DNA from: Synergistaceae bacterium
GTDB lineage: Bacteria > Synergistota > Synergistia > Synergistales > Aminobacteriaceae
Direction: 5' to 3'
Assembly: GCA_017475805.1 (NCBI GenBank)
Contig: JAFVEW010000122.1
Coordinates: forward strand, 1 to 14,394
Length of the DNA stretch: 14,394 nt
This document shows, piece after piece, positions 12,480 through 14,394 of this stretch (position 1 is the stretch's first letter; the number at the start of each line of letters is the position of its first letter). A program made the position numbers and the translations under genes. Below the pieces are notes generated by a model. The model was not told the origin of the DNA and made no database searches. It saw only the letters and a program-made list of their open reading frames with translations.

Positions 12480-12488
12480 TGATATAAT
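12480..12488 (+). promoter_or_regulatory. Extended -10-like site just past mnmE
   Basis: TGATATAAT, a textbook extended -10 right after the mnmE stop. The next gene on this strand begins only at 13923, and a hairpin lies where the transcript would start, so it may be chance or may serve a very short RNA. Confidence 0.3.
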
Positions 12489-12498
12489 TCAAACAGTT

Positions 12499-12531
12499 AA
12501 ATTCTCGATGTGAGCCGGGAATTTATTTTTT
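12499..12531 (+). terminator. Rho-independent terminator after mnmE
   Basis: AAATTCTCG (12499-12507) pairs with CGGGAATTT (12516-12524), nine pairs with one G-U, loop of eight, then ATTTTTT. It would end the tolC-mnmE run. From here to 12669 the DNA is AT-rich with no gene I can support. Confidence 0.7.
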
Positions 12532-12552
12532 ATTACTACATTTATTACTACA
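12529..12552. repeat. Perfect tandem 12-bp duplication
   Basis: TTTATTACTACA occurs twice without a gap, starting in the T-tail of the mnmE terminator. Probably a replication-slippage product; no function visible. Confidence 0.85.
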
Positions 12553-12669
12553 AAATTTTCAATTTTGATTCGCAATCACAAAGTTTCGTGAAAAATTTTT
12601 GAAATAAAAACCGCAATTTATTTTTGAGAGCCTCATCCTTAAGGATAGCGCGATAAAAAATTTGACAAA

Positions 12670-12703
12670 TAAAAAAACAGGCCACTTGTGTTGCGCAGCC
12701 TGT
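12670..12703 (-). terminator. Rho-independent terminator of the lipoprotein gene
   Basis: On the minus strand ACAGGC (12703-12698) pairs perfectly with GCCTGT (12682-12677), followed by a run of T, 21 bases past the lipoprotein stop codon. Confidence 0.82.
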
Positions 12704-12723
12704 CATGATTTCCGTAAATGTTT

Positions 12724-13779
12724 TTACTGTTTTATCATCGTGTATTCAGCAACATAATCATAATATTCATCTTCAACCATCAAGCTCCCTGTTTCTCTTA
12801 CCTCTGCTGTTGTCGCCGAAGTAACTGTTATGGTAACGTTCCCCTCCGTGAGACTGCTATCACTGTCGGGAAACGTGGCTTTCCAAGTGTCGCTTCCAAT
12901 ATTTGTAAGTTTTATGGATTTGTCGATATCAGGTATAAACAGCAGTCTTCTAACGAAATAGCCATCTTGATAGACATACCATACGCGATACTGCGAAAAG
13001 GTGGCTGTCCCTGAGGTGTCAAATTCTCCTAAAATTGCGCGATGATCAATCGTAAATGAATAAGTTCCTGTTAAACCTGTCCCCGTTCCTGAACCGCTTG
13101 AGGCTACCCATGTTCCTGATAGTTGGTCTAAGCTATATGTATTCTGCGTTTCATTATTGTTAGTTGCTTTTGAAAGTGTGTATTGAGCAGAATAGTCATA
13201 TGGCACGCCATCAACGTATGCAGTTCCCGATTCGTTCACGCTCGCTGTCGTAGTTGAAGTAAGAGTAATTTTGAACACCCGATTATCATTGCCGTAGGAA
13301 AAAACAAGCCGCCAAGTATCAGTTCCAGCTTTTACAAGAGTTATCAGCTCGTCGTCAGATCTAAATGATACAGTCGTAACGTAGCTGCCATTCTGATAAG
13401 CGTCCACGTCTTCACAAGCTGTCAGAACAGTCATTCCGTCATCATCAAATTCTCCGAGTGTTGCACGTACTCCAATATTTAGTGAATAAGTACCGCTTGC
13501 GCCCGTTGCTGTTCCCGAGACATTTGAAACGTACCACGTTCCCGTCAATTGATTTAAGCTATATGTGTCTTGCACATCCATATATGGTGTTGTGTAATCT
13601 TCTTCCTGATTAACTTCGTCACTCGTATCATTATCGTTGTCATCCACTATATCATTAGTTGTTTGTGAAGCTGTTTTGTTATTGTATTGCTTCGGATCAT
13701 CATTACATCCCCCTGAAACAACCGCTAAAAACATTAAAACAACTAAAACCCAACACAGATTTTTCTTAGCAATCATCAT
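12724..13779 (-). CDS. Putative lipoprotein with two tandem lipocalin-like beta domains
   Basis: A 351-residue exported protein I cannot name. The N-terminus is a basic start, a hydrophobic core and VVSGGC with Cys25 as the probable lipidated residue; the box is a little unusual (Ser-Gly-Gly before Cys). An Asp/Asn/Thr-rich linker (26-70) follows, then two copies of a domain of about 135 residues. They begin TYSLNQLTGTW (72-82) and TYSLDQLSGTW (214-224), continue with GTYSxxI, a hydrophobic R-A-x-LGEFD, then SDTWK or TDTWR and TxTTAxVxExG, and end DYxAxYT. The L-x-G-x-W opening and beta-rich pattern suggest a lipocalin-like barrel, an inference. The domains have diverged considerably, so the duplication is old. 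Its promoter has a G9 tract in the spacer, pointing to phase-variable expression. It stands alone, with its own terminator. Confidence 0.82.
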   Translation of the reverse strand: MMIAKKNLCWVLVVLMFLAVVSGGCNDDPKQYNNKTASQTTNDIVDDNDNDTSDEVNQEEDYTTPYMDVQDTYSLNQLTGTWYVSNVSGTATGASGTYSLNIGVRATLGEFDDDGMTVLTACEDVDAYQNGSYVTTVSFRSDDELITLVKAGTDTWRLVFSYGNDNRVFKITLTSTTTASVNESGTAYVDGVPYDYSAQYTLSKATNNNETQNTYSLDQLSGTWVASSGSGTGTGLTGTYSFTIDHRAILGEFDTSGTATFSQYRVWYVYQDGYFVRRLLFIPDIDKSIKLTNIGSDTWKATFPDSDSSLTEGNVTITVTSATTAEVRETGSLMVEDEYYDYVAEYTMIKQ

Positions 13780-13829
13780 GAATCAAGACCTTCCAAATAA
13801 AATTAAGTGGAAAATATTAAGTAATTTTT

Positions 13830-13860
13830 ATCTTACCCCCCCCCAATTTATTTTTGTCAA
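13830..13860 (-). promoter_or_regulatory. Lipoprotein promoter with G9 tract in the spacer
   Basis: On the minus strand a perfect -35 TTGACA (13860-13855), ten bases, nine consecutive G (13844-13836), then -10 TAAGAT (13835-13830). The spacer is 19 bases, two longer than the optimum. Slippage in the G-run would change the spacer and hence promoter strength. Start near 13823, leader about 44 bases. Confidence 0.68.
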
Positions 13861-13884
13861 GGAAAATTTTTCATGTGCTAAAAT
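13854..13884 (+). promoter_or_regulatory. Promoter of the LprI-like gene, overlapping the lipoprotein -35
   Basis: TTGTCA (13854-13859), a 19-base spacer and TAAAAT (13879-13884) preceded by TGC, forming the TGCTAAAAT extended -10 seen elsewhere in the window. Its -35 overlaps the divergent TTGACA on five bases. Confidence 0.6.
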
Positions 13885-13922
13885 TTTTAGAAAAAACTCT
13901 CAAGGAGGTTTCATTTTAAGTC

Positions 13923-14394
13923 ATGAAAAAATTTATTTCAGTCTTGGCACTTTTGATTTTAGTCGCGGCACCGGCTTTCGCTTTGAGCGATGCTGAATAT
14001 CTCAAAATGAAACGCAATAATCAGAGCTTCGCTCGCGCAGATCGAAAATTAACTAACACATGGAACAAGTTGAAAAAATCTCTCCCCGAAGATGCCTTTG
14101 AACAACTCCAGAAAAATCAGCGCGAATGGATTAAAAAAGGCCGCGATGATGACGCAAAAAAATACATCAAAGAAGGCTATTCGCGCACAGAGGCTTACAC
14201 TTTTGCGACAAACGACAGAGCTAATAAGCTCCCTGATATTGCCGCAATGTACGAAGAAGACGAGCCTCAAACTGAGCCGGGTTTCCCGTTAGACGAGGAC
14301 GATGATAATAAAGGCGAAATCGAAGAAGGACGCTTCAAAAAAGATTCAGATACGGACGAAATAATTTACGAAGGAAATTACACCAGACACACAG
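13923..14394 (+). CDS. Secreted LprI/DUF1311-like protein, partial at the window end
   Basis: The open frame runs off the right edge with 157 codons and no stop. A signal peptide (1-20, ending APAFA) precedes a helical domain with the LprI (PF07007) pattern: RADRKLTNTWNKLKKSL (38-54) and LQKNQREWIKKGRDD (62-76), matching the family's aDxxLN..Y..L and L..aQ..W...RD; family members often have Tyr where Trp47 stands and a Cys after RD that is absent here. LprI of mycobacteria is a lysozyme inhibitor, and many relatives are uncharacterised, so inhibition of lysozyme is only a possibility. From about residue 112 the protein becomes strongly acidic (EEDEP, DEDDDNK). AAGGAGG lies about 14 bases before the ATG, a rather long spacing. 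Divergent from the phase-variable lipoprotein. Confidence 0.75.
   Translation, partial: MKKFISVLALLILVAAPAFALSDAEYLKMKRNNQSFARADRKLTNTWNKLKKSLPEDAFEQLQKNQREWIKKGRDDDAKKYIKEGYSRTEAYTFATNDRANKLPDIAAMYEEDEPQTEPGFPLDEDDDNKGEIEEGRFKKDSDTDEIIYEGNYTRHT

Noticed and set aside
12718..13014. 98-residue plus-strand ORF opposite the lipoprotein gene
   Set aside because: Shadow of the lipoprotein coding frame, with no ribosome site and overlapping its 3' end.
13637..13996. 119-residue plus-strand ORF
   Set aside because: It crosses the poly-C promoter tract and both divergent gene starts in the wrong frame.

Overview
The window looks like chromosomal DNA of a diderm, anaerobic, low-to-mid GC bacterium of the phylum Synergistota. 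The main pointers are a secreted protein ending in what looks like the Synergist-CTERM sorting tail (short Gly-Cys motif, hydrophobic stretch, basic end), a TolC-type outer-membrane channel, lipoproteins, and a catabolic-type glutamate dehydrogenase. Promoters in the window repeatedly use an extended -10 of the form TGCTAARAT. All taxonomic statements are inference from the sequence alone.

Layout. (1) Positions 1-904 hold three tandem copies of a unit of about 320 bp. Each encodes, on the minus strand, a 27-residue cationic amphipathic peptide that is too short to show up in usual gene calls. Between the copies are divergent promoters, so a plus-strand antisense RNA would cover each of the two right-hand peptide genes. 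With covarying hairpins and 5'-to-3' complementarity this resembles a convergent type I toxin-antitoxin array, or a family of membrane-active peptides, that I do not recognise. (2) Positions 1037-3686, minus strand: glutamate dehydrogenase, then a rplY(ctc)-pth pair. (3) Positions 3790-12466, plus strand: a Cu(+) P-type ATPase, a TolC-like channel, a lytic transglycosylase broken by two stop codons, the Synergist-CTERM protein, a cytidylate-kinase-like protein, a CCA/poly(A)-polymerase homologue that lacks the catalytic DxD, and mnmE with a one-base frameshift. The genes from tolC to mnmE are tightly packed and could be one transcription unit. (4) Positions 12467-14394: an intergenic region with terminators, a minus-strand lipoprotein with two tandem beta-rich domains, and a divergent LprI-like secreted protein that runs off the end.

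How it fits together. The middle is housekeeping and envelope biology. The two ends are the accessory, more unusual parts: the peptide array on the left, and on the right a surface lipoprotein whose promoter has a run of nine G between a perfect -35 and its -10, the classic arrangement for phase-variable transcription. The divergent LprI-like gene shares the same -35 region. Two genes (lytic transglycosylase, mnmE) are disrupted as read; the mnmE lesion is in an A5T4 run and could be a sequencing error, while the transglycosylase carries two separate nonsense codons.
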